Shown piece after piece: positions 53,113 through 64,000 of a DNA stretch of 64,000 bases. Each line of letters opens with the position of its first letter. The stretch's first letter is position 1. The position numbers and the translations under genes are program-made. The stretch is taken from positions 1 to 64,000 of the forward strand of contig JADWOT020001312.1 of the NCBI GenBank assembly GCA_036345935.2, written 5' to 3'. This DNA comes from Taenia hydatigena (taxonomy: Eukaryota; Platyhelminthes; Cestoda; Cyclophyllidea; Taeniidae). The notes below the pieces were generated by a model. That model was not told the origin of the DNA and ran no database searches. It saw only the letters and a program-made list of their open reading frames with translations.

Positions 53113-53631
53113 TGGACATTGGGCAAAAAGGAACAATTCGTTTACTCCTCAGGCATGCTCGCTTTGCAATGGAAAGCAGCAGTGGACAAATTCGTCGCTA
53201 CCATGTGACCACCTACTGAAGCAATTGAGGTGCATCCACACTCCCGAATCGCCTATTAAAATGGGTGGCAGCCAGAAATTGGGTTAAAAATCGCATTTAT
53301 AACTCCACAGATCTTAACAGCCCTCAAGAACACACCAACGAGGCAAGTCCGTAGCATTTCACGTTAGCTTGGCTAGGTGTTGGCCAACAAATTGTCCATC
53401 CAGAGGTAAGGAATACAAACTTAATCGTAGCTTCCTCCTAAAAATTCCTCCAGTTGGTTAGGACTGTCCCAACTGAATCACCTAAGCTTTCACTCATTCA
53501 GTCACATGCTTCTTTCAAAAATTTTGCCAGCGAAATCTAGCAAAGTGGAAGCGGTGGACCAAAGTGAACGCAGACTCTGCAACATACACGTAAGACAAAC
53601 GAAAAGGTTGAATTAGGTGCAATGTGCATAT
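53113..53631. other. 3' flank of HSP70
   Basis: This unique sequence lies between the duplicated block and the HSP70 stop codon. On the minus strand it would hold the 3' untranslated region. No clear polyadenylation signal context or other feature was recognised. A plus-strand frame of 81 codons (53,042-53,287) has no known motif. Confidence 0.35.
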
Positions 53632-55591
53632 CTATTTAGAACGCACACAAATGCGTTGACAACAGGCAAAAGAAGACGCAAAAGTGGTGAAGTATATAAA
53701 ATCATCGTTGGCTGACGTACAAATCGCCTTAAGTCTTGGCGTTCCTTTAGGTTTTGCGTTTCTCTGATTCATCAAAAGGCTGCACACGCTCTCAAACTTC
53801 TTGCGCATTCGCTCATAATCCTCCTTTGTGGCCTGATTTTCGGTGCCCGTCCACTTAAGAGCCTTCTCACACTGCGCTATTATTGGTGTTTTATTATCCT
53901 CCAATATCTTCTGCTTCAACTCCTCTTTCTCCAACCTTCGTTTTATGCTGCAGATGCAGTCCACCAACTCACGCTTCGCTCCCATTCTACTCCTCCCCTT
54001 CTCATCCTCCTGCTTGCTTGTCTCCGCATCCTTCAGCATTCGCTCTGGCTCCTCCTTAGACAGACGACCTACGTAGTTGCTGATCTTAATGCTGCTCCGT
54101 TTCTTTGTCGAACTTTTCACCGCTGATACTTGGAGAATGCCACTTTCGTCAATCTCAAAGGTCGTGTCAAATACAGTCTCACCACGCGGCTTCGGTGGGA
54201 AACCGGTCACAGTGAACTCACCCAACAAGTGGCTGGGTGTTGCTCTTGCGCGTTCGCCTTCAAAAACCTTGAATGTAACTGACGTTTGATTGTCGCCAGT
54301 TGTTGTGCGGTGGCATGTTTGCTTTGTTGGAATCGGCGTGTTACGCTTTACTACCGTCAACATCGAACCAAGAGAGTCTTCCAAACCCAATGAGAGTGTT
54401 GTCGCCTTGGGAAACACTAAATCATGCACTGCCGCCGAACTCTGACCAGTCAGATTGGCCGCAAACATGGCTGCACCGTAGGCTACTGCCTCGTCTGCGT
54501 TGATGGATCTCTTCACCTCTTTACCACCGAAGAAGTTCTGCAACATCTTTGCCACCTTCAGAATACGCGTCGAACCCATCACCAGCACAATTGTGCGGAT
54601 ATCTGCCTTCTCCATCTTCGCATTGCTTATGGCAGTCTCTACGGCATCCATCGTCCTTCCAAAGAGGTTCGAGCACAAATACTCAAACCAGATCCGTGTG
54701 AGACTAGCACTGAAATCGATGCCCTTGAACAGCGACTCGATGCAAACGTTAGTGCTCTCAGCCAAGCTCAGCATCCGCCTTGCTTGTTCACACCCCCTTC
54801 TTAAACGACTGATGGCTGTTTTGCTTGCTGTCAAGTCTTCCTTTGTTCCCCCTCTTAAATATCTCCACACAATGATCCACTAGTATGGAAGTGATGTCCT
54901 CATCACCCAAATGCGTGTCCCCGCCAGCTGCCTTCACCTCGAATTCCCCAGTCCGTATGGACATGATGGAGATGTCAAAGGTGTCGCGACCCCAATCAAA
55001 GATGAGCAAATTACGCTGCTTGTCAGACTTCTTGTCCATTCCGTAGGCAATGGCAGCTGCGGTCGGCTCATTGATGAGGCGCAGGACGTTTAAGCCCGCC
55101 AGTTTTCCAGCGTTGATGGTGGCCAGACGCTGGTTGACATTAAAGTAGGCTGGCACCATGATGACAGCATTTGTCGCCTTCTGGTCTAGGTACTTCCCTG
55201 CTGTCTCCTTCACCTTCGACAGCACCATTGACGATATCTGCTCAGCAATGAATTGCTTTGTCTTGCCGCAATGCCGCACCTCAATCTTCAGTATTTCTCC
55301 GGAATCTATCACTTTGAAGGGCCACCGCTTCATGTCTCTCTGTACTTCTTCATCTTCGAAACGGCGTCCGATCAACCGCTTTACATCAAACACTGTGTTG
55401 GAAGGGTTCATGGTTGCCTGGTTTACTGCAGCCTCACCGATAAGGCGTTCCTTATCAGTAAAAGCCACACAACTGGGCGTTGTGCGGTTGCCCTGGCCAT
55501 TAGCGATTATTTCAACCATGTCATTCTGGAAAACACCGACGCAGGAGAATGCTGTACCCGGGTCAGTTTTGATGGCTAGACCAACCGACAT
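53632..55591 (-). pseudogene. HSP70: Non-canonical cytosolic-type HSP70, intronless, one frameshift
   Basis: Two overlapping minus-strand frames (55,591-54,788 and 54,870-53,632) together cover a whole HSP70 of about 652 residues. The break is at a run of five G at 54,852-54,848, after EIFKRG. Residues 1-248 align without gaps to Hsc70. D10, K71, E175, D199, D206 and [10 protein letters not shown] are kept. GIDLGTT has become KTDPGTA, D152 (FND) is V, DLGGGT has become DWGRDT, G230 is D, and VGGSTRIP has become VMGSTRIL. The ATPase site is therefore damaged. The linker DLLLLDVTP reads DLVFPKATT. The substrate-binding beta domain (NTPIPTKQT, GEFTVTGFPPKPRG, GILQVSAV) and the lid are recognisable. 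The C-terminus ends CVRSK, without GGMP repeats or EEVD. Absence of introns suggests an origin by retrocopying or from an intronless parent. It may be a pseudogene, or a divergent gene with a sequencing error. Confidence 0.9.
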
Positions 55592-56468
55592 ACTTCTTTG
55601 AGGTTCGCAAATGCTATGATCTATGGACTGATAATGATGGCCAACCAGCGTCTAGCACTGCTGCAGTGCTTTGTCCCGTTGGTTGACGACAACACAGTCG
55701 AAGGGCGTGACACACAACGCAGGATCCGTTGTAAATACTTCGGTGTGTGTGTGTAGCGACGTGAGCAGTGGTGACAGCACAAATGCAGCACTGAATGGGG
55801 ACCAATGCAATGAGTCATGACTGACAGTGTGATGATGTCGGTGACACCTAAGTAGTGCCATGAAGCAAATTTACAAAGGCACTTAGCGTTCACTGCGGAA
55901 CAGGTGATGAAAAGTAGAAAAGCGCAGTATCTACAAGGAGCGCAAACTAAGCCCAAAACGAATAATGTCTTTGTAATACTTGGAGCACAACAAACTCAGG
56001 CACACAAGAACTACTTAAGATCGTCAACGCACAAAGGAACGCCTTTATTTCAGCTACCAATGCTAAACTGTTTAGTAGTCAACACTGCTATATAATCACT
56101 CATTTTACTTGAAGTTTCCATGAGAGAATAGTTGCTGGCATATTCGGCGTCTAGTTTTACACTATTGTGTTGTCATGAGGCAAATCAGGCGTTGCAAGAA
56201 CTGAGAGACAATTCGAAAACAAAAGAACGTTCATGAAATGGGTGCCGAGCAAAAGGCTACAAGCTTTTGTGAAGTGTGCGCTTAGGATACTTCAGAAGGA
56301 CGAAATCTATCCACATGAGTAAAACGGGTGTGGAACAATAAGCAGGCATTGATCACCTTATTGAGAGGTACTTCCTTTGTGTGTGAGGGTCGTGAGAGAT
56401 GAGGTAGGCCGCTGATTTGATGAGGGAGGGCACTGTTATGATTGTAAGGTGCATGACTTTACATCACT
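55592..56468. other. HSP70 5' flank, with a block shared with the kinase segments
   Basis: Bases 55,690-55,850 match 63,170-63,355 and, less well, 48,990-49,145. The shared words in order are TCG(A)AGGG-TGAC-CAC-ACGCAG, TGAGCAG(T/A)GGTGACAGC, ACAAATGCAGC(A/G)CTG, ACCAATG and GACTGACAGT. A short GT run lies at about 55,742-55,755. No convincing heat-shock element or TATA box was identified directly upstream of the HSP70 ATG. The rest up to the repeat at 56.5 kb is unremarkable. Confidence 0.55.
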
Positions 56469-57880
56469 TTAGAAAATGGGTGAACATTAACGAACCTTGC
56501 TGTTACTAGCCCGATTTGATCCACACTGTTAAAAGTCTTTTTCAATTGTAACAACTCGATGCAGATAATGTGGATGTGTTAATTTGCATTAATGTCCGAT
56601 ACTCTGGACATTTCAAGCAGCCGCTAACGCACTTAATAGAAACAGGGACACAGTCACCACTCTCAGTAAAAGCGCAGTTCTTCGCAAAAGTGCTGCAACC
56701 TGTCAATGGAGTGTGTTTAACGTGGTGGTAAGGCGGATTGATGGTTCTCTTACAACTCGGGCAATCTGAAGGCAACTTAAAAGACGGCAAAGCGAATGTC
56801 AGTGTCGATTTATCACGCAATATCTGACTCTAGCTTAGTTACTACACAATAATGGTTATGAGGAGTGAAGTGAGGATGTGTCTCTTCCAGTTAGTCGTCG
56901 TTAACTATCTGCCTGACTACTGCGATCAGCATTCACTTTAACCTGCCGTACCGTTAAATTTGACCTAGACGACTGATACTCAGCTGGTGGTACGAAAGAA
57001 TCAGCTGTGTGGTAGCGGCCCCAATGTGCGTGATGGGCAAGGCACAGCTCATCCCATTGTACCACGCATCCATATGCGTGACGCAAAGGTTCATCCTAAA
57101 CTTGATGTCTAAGCAATAAGAGAACTAGCTTCTCTTTTGACTTGACTACTTCCTGCTTATGGGTAGCCAAATGGAAATAGAAAAGGAACTTTGCTTAAAG
57201 TAAAACGATTTCAGAGAGCAAGAATATACTTTAAAAGTCTTTATTAAAAGCCAATATGAAAAGCTGGGATGCCATGTATTCTACAGTATGAATTGGCGCA
57301 TCTGAAAATGCTCGATAGGCCTTACTTTAGCCTTCAATGTGATCCGCTAATCGAAAACACCGCTGCTATCGACACTTTAAAATACAGAATAGCAGAACCA
57401 CTTAATGCGGCTTTTTGAAATTTTAATGGAAACTAACGAGTCCATAAATGGAAAGAATTGCTTCTGTCCCTTTAACACTTTGCATGCTTAGGAAGTCACA
57501 TGCACTTTGCGCTGTGACTACTTGGCCATATCCTGAGTCCATATTGTCGCATTACACGCTATGCCTTTGCGCTGCTACCAGAATACTGCGGTGGCTCAAA
57601 CAAACGTTTGCAGATCAATCTGGTAAAGACTATTGTAAAATACCACCACAATTGTGAGTCAATGGATGTTGAATGCTTCGACCAGTTAAAAAAGGAAGGT
57701 ATAGCAGTAAGGTGAGCAGAACCCACCAACAGTCGCCAATTGTCTGCGCTTGGTTATAACAGCAATTCCAGAATTACCCACTATTGTTACTTGCAAGGTG
57801 AGTGATGTTTATCCAACAAGACCCGTGGGTACTATTTAAGCATGTATATTTTGCTATATTTTAATCCCTTATTTAAATGT
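56469..57880 (+). repeat. Dispersed element, copy D (about 1.4 kb, near full length)
   Basis: The copy is collinear over its whole length with 13,140-14,490. It starts GTGAACATTAACGAACCTTG and CTGTTACTAGCCCGATTTG, and includes GGACATTTCAAGCAGC, CTGCCTGACTACTGCGATCAG, GGTACGAAAGAATCAGCTG, TAAGAGAACTAGCTTC and CACATGCACTTTGCGCTGTGA. It ends TTAAGCATGTATATTTTGC near 57,855. No reading frame is shared with the other copies. It separates the HSP70 locus from the second kinase segment. Confidence 0.7.
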
Positions 57881-58839
57881 TTACGTTGTGCCTAGCGTCA
57901 ACTCGGTTGAATACAAAGCTTCTGTATTTTCGGGTTGGTAAGTCAAGGCACGCCTAGTCTAGTGCTTCAGTGACGCGACGTAGTTGTAGAGGCCCCTGGT
58001 GAAGTGGTGCAGGGCTGGACGCAGACGAGTGGAACTAGACGTAGAAGGCCAACGCCTCCTGTTACTGAAATTTGTTTACTTGTTACTGCAGCGTATCCCA
58101 ACACTTACACCGGCGTGTGGTAAAACTTTTGTGAGTAAATGTCAACATTCCAACTTGACGCTGGCATTGAAGCTGAGTCATTGGATCTACTATTTGTGCC
58201 ACAAAAAAGTTGAAAATGTTGAAACAATTCATTTTTAGTGCTATTTTGAGTCAGGAAAGAAAAGATAATCGTTTTTTAATTATCGCTGGCCTTCAACCGC
58301 TGGCAAAAGTAGCTACAGGCGCAGTCAAGCGCGCCAACCACATTTTCGACCTCGACTTTGGGTGCATTGGAGACGTGACTGATAAAAATAAGAAGTTGAT
58401 AAAGAAAAGCTATAAAAAGTATCAAAAAAAACAGTAGCTACACTACATCCTTAGCAAAAGTACGTCTTAGCAGGCTTTGTAAAACAACACTTTCACAATC
58501 AAAATCTTGAAATAATTGAGACAAACTACGATATAATTTCTACAAACGCTTTTATTTTATGATTCTTTTAATGTTATTTTGACTTTTGCCTATAAAACGA
58601 CCCACTTTGTTTGCTTTTTTAATCCCTATATTAACTCTAAAAGGCAAAAGAAAACAGATCTGTTTGAGCGTATGGGTATAGAGGCATTCGAATTGCCTTT
58701 AGAAACTATGTAAGCGCTCTGGCATTGCAGAACCATTTGGTTACTTGTGTTCCCTCTCGTTGTGGAAAAAGATCCATGTTTGCAACCGCATTAGCCTCAA
58801 AAAATTACGCACATATAATTTAACAACAATGACATTCTT
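57881..58839. other. AT-rich spacer, no supported gene
   Basis: A Lys-rich frame at 58,210-58,437 ends in an A-rich stretch and has no known family. The sequence becomes AT-rich between 58,430 and 58,850. Nothing else was recognised. Confidence 0.4.
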
Positions 58840-61800
58840 TTTTTTGTTATGGCTTGTATCCCACATGTCACGCATGTGTGACGTGCGACATCTTGCAGGC
58901 AATCAGGGCATGACATGTAATGCTGGAAGCGTAATTTCAATAATTAATCGCAGTCAAGGCAAGCTTGTAAGAACCTGATACAAAAGGTCTAAACTTCAGT
59001 CTAGTTCTTCAAGAAGAACACCACCACTCAGTGGGATCCTCCTGGTCCTGAGATGCCTCGCACACCTCAATGGAGTGGTCTACTCTCTCCATCTACAACC
59101 TCGTCTTTAGTATAGCACTTTGATCCGAATGACTTGAATAGGAGACTAGAGGTCGACTGAGATCGTTGGATCGGCATATTGAAGGGCGGTGAGAAGGCTG
59201 GCTGGGATGTTGGCGTTTAGAGGATATACTGGGAATGTCGCGTCCATCTCACTTCGTTTGAGGCAGTTGTGTGACTATTGAATGGTTTAGGCCCCAGAAA
59301 TATGGAAGAACTTTACAGTGTGAATCATCTTTTACTTATAATGGTAAAAATATTTATGAGCTTGCCCAATCGCGTCCCCTGACTTGCATGCCTCCTCACT
59401 CGTGTGGGCATTCAATCACTCCTTCTCCCACTTGCGATACCCGTGGAGGCGTAACAGGGCTACCTAAAGGCTCATTTGGCATACTTTTAACTTATGGTGT
59501 TTTATTTAAAAATGTGCTAATGTGGAAAGTTGATGGCAGTGCGAGTTTCATCCAGCAACGTTTGTTCCATTCACCTCCTCTGTAGATCATGGCCGGTTCC
59601 TTTCAGCCAGAGATGAGGTGATTGTTCACCAACCTTGTCCTCTGGCAGCGCCACCGGGTTGAAACTCAGCTTTTGCTGATCTCAATTAATGCAAATTATT
59701 TGGCAATTCCACCACGAAACGATACGTGAATAAGTAAACGGTTTGGCGATGCCAGGTTGCTTTCCAGTTATTGAACGTTGCTTAGAATGCATGAGTAACC
59801 CGAAACCTAAATATAATTATTCAGTGCTGGCACTTTCAAATATGTCAGATGTCAGTGCCATTGCATGTCATTTCGCGCCACTGAAGCGTCTCAGACACTG
59901 TAGCTCAAAATTGGCCGTCTCCTCTGACCAGCTGTCAGCCACTCTGGATTCACTGAGACTCCTTTTGCGCATTTCTCTGTGTTGTGGAACGAGTATCTGG
60001 TTAGGCGGTCGGTGAGGTCTTGACCACGCAAGTATATACGCAAATCAAAGCAGTAGGTGATGATAATTTCTAGTCGAGGGCACCATAAAACTGGAACTAC
60101 CACGTGGTCATCACGTGAGGTGAATGGAGAGGGTAGTCTTGATGTAGATCGCAGTCGCCTTCGCTCTAGCCAACCATCTGCAGACGGAATTGCAATGAGC
60201 GTAAGAAATTTGCACTCAATATTTTGCTTTCTCCGACAACATTTCTTTCTCCACCGCGCTTCCAATAAAGAAGGCTCTGTTCTGAATATGAACACTTGTG
60301 GAGTACGTCTGCACCAAAATTGCTAAGCAAGGGAAAGCAATCACAAACGAAAAATTCAAAATTTATTGGGGAATCACTTAAATAGGAACATAGGGGATAC
60401 TTGGCAATGTGAATCGAATAGGTCTTATGAAAGTGTCACGTTTCCTGTAAAATACCTTTGAAGACATAACAATATGCTTTCCTTGATTCATATTGTTAGG
60501 CAGGCACATTACAACCGCATTTACTAGCCAACTCAAACCTGCTTTTTATGGCTCTACGAAAAAGCGATGAGGAGCGACGACCGAAGGGGAGGTCGGAATT
60601 CCGCAATGGAGTCAAGCCCAAAACAGATTACAGAGGCAGTGCACTATTGCATTTTCCTGTTATTTTACGACCTGCCTCAGCTCCACAGAATTTATTAAGA
60701 GAAGCACGAGATGAATTTGGCATCAGTCTTTCATTTTCACGTAAATTAGAGTTCCTTAAATGATGGTCGCTTTTAGGCTGTGCGTTCCAGCAGGATTTCA
60801 TGGTGCAGTGAAATTCTACCTCACGCGCATTAGCTAAGGTATTGCGGCGATGGGAGGCATCCGCCCTCACAATAGAACTCATGCACTTCATTACGCGCAT
60901 GATTAAGAGTGGTTTTGCCTGAGAAGCTTAAAGAAGGAATGTAACAAAAAAAATAAACTTATTGTATGGGAACACACAGAACATTTCAATATCTGGCAAA
61001 TGAACCAATCCTTGTGCGTTGTGTCTCCGTTAGTTAGAACCTTTGATCATAAGGATCCCGAAGGTTCAGAATTTGGCTTTTATCTTCGGCTGATAGCCAT
61101 CCATCATTGTCTCTAAAGAAGCTTAAAAGCGATAGAGATGTCATAAAAATGCATTTCATTTTCCATCGCATAACGGTGACATGTGGGCCCTTTTATGATG
61201 AGCATCTTAGGACCGCATCGAACTCAAATTTAGTAAAATGGGAAATAAAATGAAGAAGTTTGTTCCATATGAAGTCAGTGAGCCTTACACGGCCTCTTCT
61301 GTCTACCATGACTCTCTAGACACACCGCAGACATCACGACCTAGACGCCCAGCTAAACGAAAATTTCATCAGTTTATTGTTGCTGACCGATTGAAAAACT
61401 TCTTTCTACCATTTGCTTAACTTCATTTTTAATGCTAAAATCCTTTCCAGTCGCCATTGTAGTGCCGCTAAAGGCTTCTTAACACAAAACCGGTATAAAA
61501 GGCATTTGCCGCTTCCTGCATCAAAGAGAATTCAATAAATATGAGCATTTTATTTCACTGGTAGTAAATAGTAAGTGACTGTGCCGTAGATGACAAAATC
61601 TTTCATCTCGGGTAGTCGTGACAGCTTGGGCCAGCAGAGGTGAGATGGTAAAGTAGCTCTAGTCGATGGGTTTGTGGACGTGTCTGAAACAACACGGCGA
61701 TGAACGCACGCCGGGATGGGTCAGAGTGGCTTTGAGTAAAATGGGTTGCGTGAAAAGAATGCTCGTCTATTAGTCAAAAAGGTTGGTTCATCTAACCCGA

Positions 61801-63370
61801 TGGTTTTCTTCCCGCTTTTCTTCTGAGAGCATTAATAAGTAAATGAATTGCGGTCAAGGCCTTAAAGTGGATCTTATGCAGCCAGATGTCCTAGTCATCA
61901 AGTCTATGGCGTATCTTACTGCCTGCTCTGCCGTGAGAGACGACTTATTTTTCAGGGAGGAGAGATAGTGCAAAAGGATGAGGGAGAAGGACAGTGGGCA
62001 ACAACATGTAAATAAGCTTCATGCAGTCCAGATGGCATCACTAAGCAGTCCTCAGGCAGTCTCGATGTGGACCGTTGGCCATGAACTCGTTGGCAATGAG
62101 GACTCTATCGTCATGCAAAAGTTTTGCAGCATCCATTCCACCTCAACGCTTGGTCTATTAAAAAATGTTTCACCATCACATTTATCCAGCGTATGAAGCC
62201 CAGGTAGATTACACCGGGATCGAATCACGTCCTCCACTGGATGGCAACTCGTCAAGAATTGAGTCAAAGAGGAAATTCCCTTCAAAGCCAATCGAAATGG
62301 GTGAATGAGCTGACCTATAGCGATTAAAGAGTCAACAAGAGCGGGCGATAGCATAAATGACTGAATCCTCAATATACGAACAGCTACGGAAATGTGTCGA
62401 ATTGGAGGGCAGAAAGGCATGCAGAAATGTATAAGCGTGGAATGTAACAAAGGAAGCCAACGTTAGGAGGGAGAGGGATATAAGCTTACAAATAACTAGG
62501 CTGGTTTGTGGATAGGAAGGTGAGGAATGGAGAAAGAACTCACCATCAACAGCGAGATTACTGCATTTGCCGACAGCAGTCTCAAATTCAGGGAGGCACT
62601 TGCACTCCCCAACACTCCAACAACTGAATGCTGAACGCAAACAAAAGGCATGTATTCGTGCTGGTGACACGAACGCAAGCACTAATCCCACTTGCCTTCA
62701 CCAGATCTGGCAGTTCTTATCCAGTTAGGCAGGAGGAATGGTGCTACTGGCAAGATACTGCTAAAACATATCATGCCTATCTGAATTTGAGGTAGAATAG
62801 TTCATGTGATCCGCTTGAACACTTTTGCAGTTTTTATGTGGTGACTGCTGATGCAAGGACTCCATGCGGTTGGCTCCGTTTAGCCAACCAACACGCGACT
62901 CGTCTGGTGCTAACTTACACCTTTCACCTGCTCTTCGGCGGCTCCACCCCATCGGGGTGTGACAGAGGTGCATTCGGAGATGAAGGGCGGCAATTGTAGT
63001 GGAAAAATGCAATACATTACCACAAGATCCAAATCACAGTTTCTTTGACGTCTACATATTCTTAGTTATGCCGATTGTGATTAAGCCCTGAGCTGCGCCA
63101 ATCACATAACACGTGCTTATTGGAAGGCACTCATCCAACCACAATTTGTCACAGCTTCAAGCCTCCTCGCATTTGCTCGCGACTGCACACTCGAGGGAAT
63201 GACGCACCACGCAGACTCCAGTGTGAACAGGTAGGTAGGCGATTACTGGTGTGAGCAGAGGTGACAGCTCCATACTGACGTGTGGGTGGTACAAATGCAG
63301 CGCTGTAGTAGTACCAATGTATTGATGATTGACTGACAGTATTTTGATGCCTGTAGTGTATTAGGAGTGT
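58840..63370. repeat. Segmental duplication, copy 2 (about 4.5 kb)
   Basis: Second copy of the segment at 44,640-49,150, same orientation. It carries the same ordered landmarks and the same broken kinase on the minus strand. Its right end (CTGCACACTCGAGGGAA to GACTGACAGT, 63,185-63,350) also matches the DNA upstream of the HSP70 start. Neither copy has a frame long enough to be a working gene. Confidence 0.75.
60760..62115 (-). pseudogene. Protein kinase (tyrosine-kinase-like) pseudogene, copy 2
   Basis: This is a paralogue of the relic at 46.3-47.6 kb. On the minus strand it has a hinge region RVLIANEFMANGPHRDCL and CMKLIYMLLPTV near 62,110-61,995. A MVDRRGRVRLTDF block near 61,300-61,250 keeps Asp-Phe of the DFG motif but not Gly. 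DGWLSAED lies near 61,100 (P+1/APE region), and FHCTMKSCWNAQPKSD near 60,820-60,770 (subdomain XI, final Arg lost). The fragments are in different frames and interrupted by stops. Each copy keeps some residues the other has lost, so both decayed independently from a shared ancestor. Confidence 0.55.
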
Positions 63371-63496
63371 TCATTTCGGCGACCCTATGTCGCCTTGACT
63401 ATAGAAAGAATAATTTTGTAAAATTGCATAAGCCACTCCGTGTGTTTTCTTTCGATGCTAAGTGGTAATTCTCATTTAGATGGGAATTAAAATCGA
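63371..63496. other. Short spacer
   Basis: This lies between the second segmental-duplication copy and the 63.5-kb repeat block. No feature was seen. CACTCCGTGTGTTTTC at 63,434 resembles the left edge of the 1,887-bp duplication only over a few bases. Confidence 0.3.
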
Positions 63497-63860
63497 GTAA
63501 CAAGCTATGAAGGACACTAAGAATTGCTGTAATTTATCAAACGTACAACACCTCCAATCACAACCTCATCATTCATACCCTGAATCAAAACTACTCATCA
63601 CTGCCTTGTGTGTGAGTCCCTCAAAAACTTAGACTGCGAGTTGTGGGAGATTACGTACTTGTCTTAATAACTCAGTAGCTTGTCAATTTCATCTCGATTG
63701 TCAGTTGAGTGTTAATCATTTCTTGACTTGGATGCTGTCGAACCGATTGCATCATGGTTTTCTCACTTGTAATGATGTTCATTTCGTCGGGATTTGTGCA
63801 CCGCATTCGCTTTACATCGGTGCTCATTTTTTAGTCCATATTCTGACATTAATCTACGAA
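63497..63860 (+). repeat. 380-bp repeat block, copy 2 (pair at 22.2 kb)
   Basis: Collinear with 22,186-22,570, with landmarks AATTGCTGTAATTTATCAAAC, TTGTGTGTGAGTCCCTCAAA, TTTCATCTCGATTGTCAGTTG, TTCTTGACTTGGATGCTG, GTCGGGATTTGTGCACCGCAT and CGGTGCTCATTTTT. The 107-codon frame of the first copy is interrupted here. The remaining 140 bases of the window show nothing recognisable. Confidence 0.65.
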
Positions 63861-64000
63861 GCATTTATTAATTGAACTTATTGTTCCATGCTACTTGCTC
63901 CTTGTCGATAGGAAACATTTGGACCCTTTGAGGTTCGTGGGCAAGGATGGCATGGAAAGGAATGACAATACGATTGCAAGCCCATTTGCAATCCCGCCCT

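Noticed and set aside
53843..55601. Plus-strand frames of 60-147 codons opposite HSP70
   Set aside because: These are antisense shadows of the HSP70 coding sequence.
1..64000. CRISPR arrays, operons or bacterial-type systems
   Set aside because: No regularly spaced short repeats with unique spacers and no packed same-strand genes. The intron signals and tRNA/HSP70 features are those of a eukaryote.

Overview
The window looks like a gene-poor stretch of a flatworm genome, most likely a taeniid tapeworm (Echinococcus or Taenia). The reasons are moderate GC content, short introns, many decayed dispersed and segmental repeats, and above all an intronless, divergent cytosolic-type HSP70 without the C-terminal EEVD tail or GGMP repeats. 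Expanded, non-canonical HSP70 copies of that kind are a known feature of taeniid genomes. Species and chromosome cannot be told from the sequence.

Layout. Bases 1-240 are the end of a 61-bp tandem repeat with a two-unit (122-bp) higher-order pattern. From there to about 13.1 kb I see no supported gene. From 13.1 to 22.6 kb there are decayed repeats (two copies of a dispersed element of about 1.4 kb, a relic of a segmental-duplication family, a 380-bp block that recurs at 63.5 kb) and a tRNA-Ser-like relic. From 23.4 to 26.6 kb the plus strand is strongly pyrimidine-rich and carries a candidate secreted or membrane protein gene whose later exons would be very short. A phase-consistent five-exon gene of unknown family (402 residues) lies on the minus strand at 31.3-29.6 kb. 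From 31.7 to 44.5 kb come more copies of the dispersed element, a decayed 1-kb tandem duplication (36.9 and 38.5 kb) and long stretches with nothing recognisable.

The right third is built from duplications. A segment of about 4.5 kb occurs at 44.6-49.15 kb and again at 58.8-63.4 kb in the same orientation. Both copies hold a broken protein-kinase (tyrosine-kinase-like) gene on the minus strand. Between them lies a 1,887-bp direct duplication at about 99.5% identity, separated by one N, which looks like an unmerged assembly overlap. Next come the frameshifted HSP70 (53.6-55.6 kb, minus strand) and another dispersed-element copy. The DNA just upstream of the HSP70 start matches the flank of both kinase segments, so HSP70 and kinase relics may have spread within the same duplicating blocks.

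No operon, CRISPR array, intact transposase or reverse transcriptase was found. The most interesting items are the HSP70 copy with altered ATPase motifs, the candidate micro-exon gene, the unidentified 402-residue gene, and the paired kinase relics.
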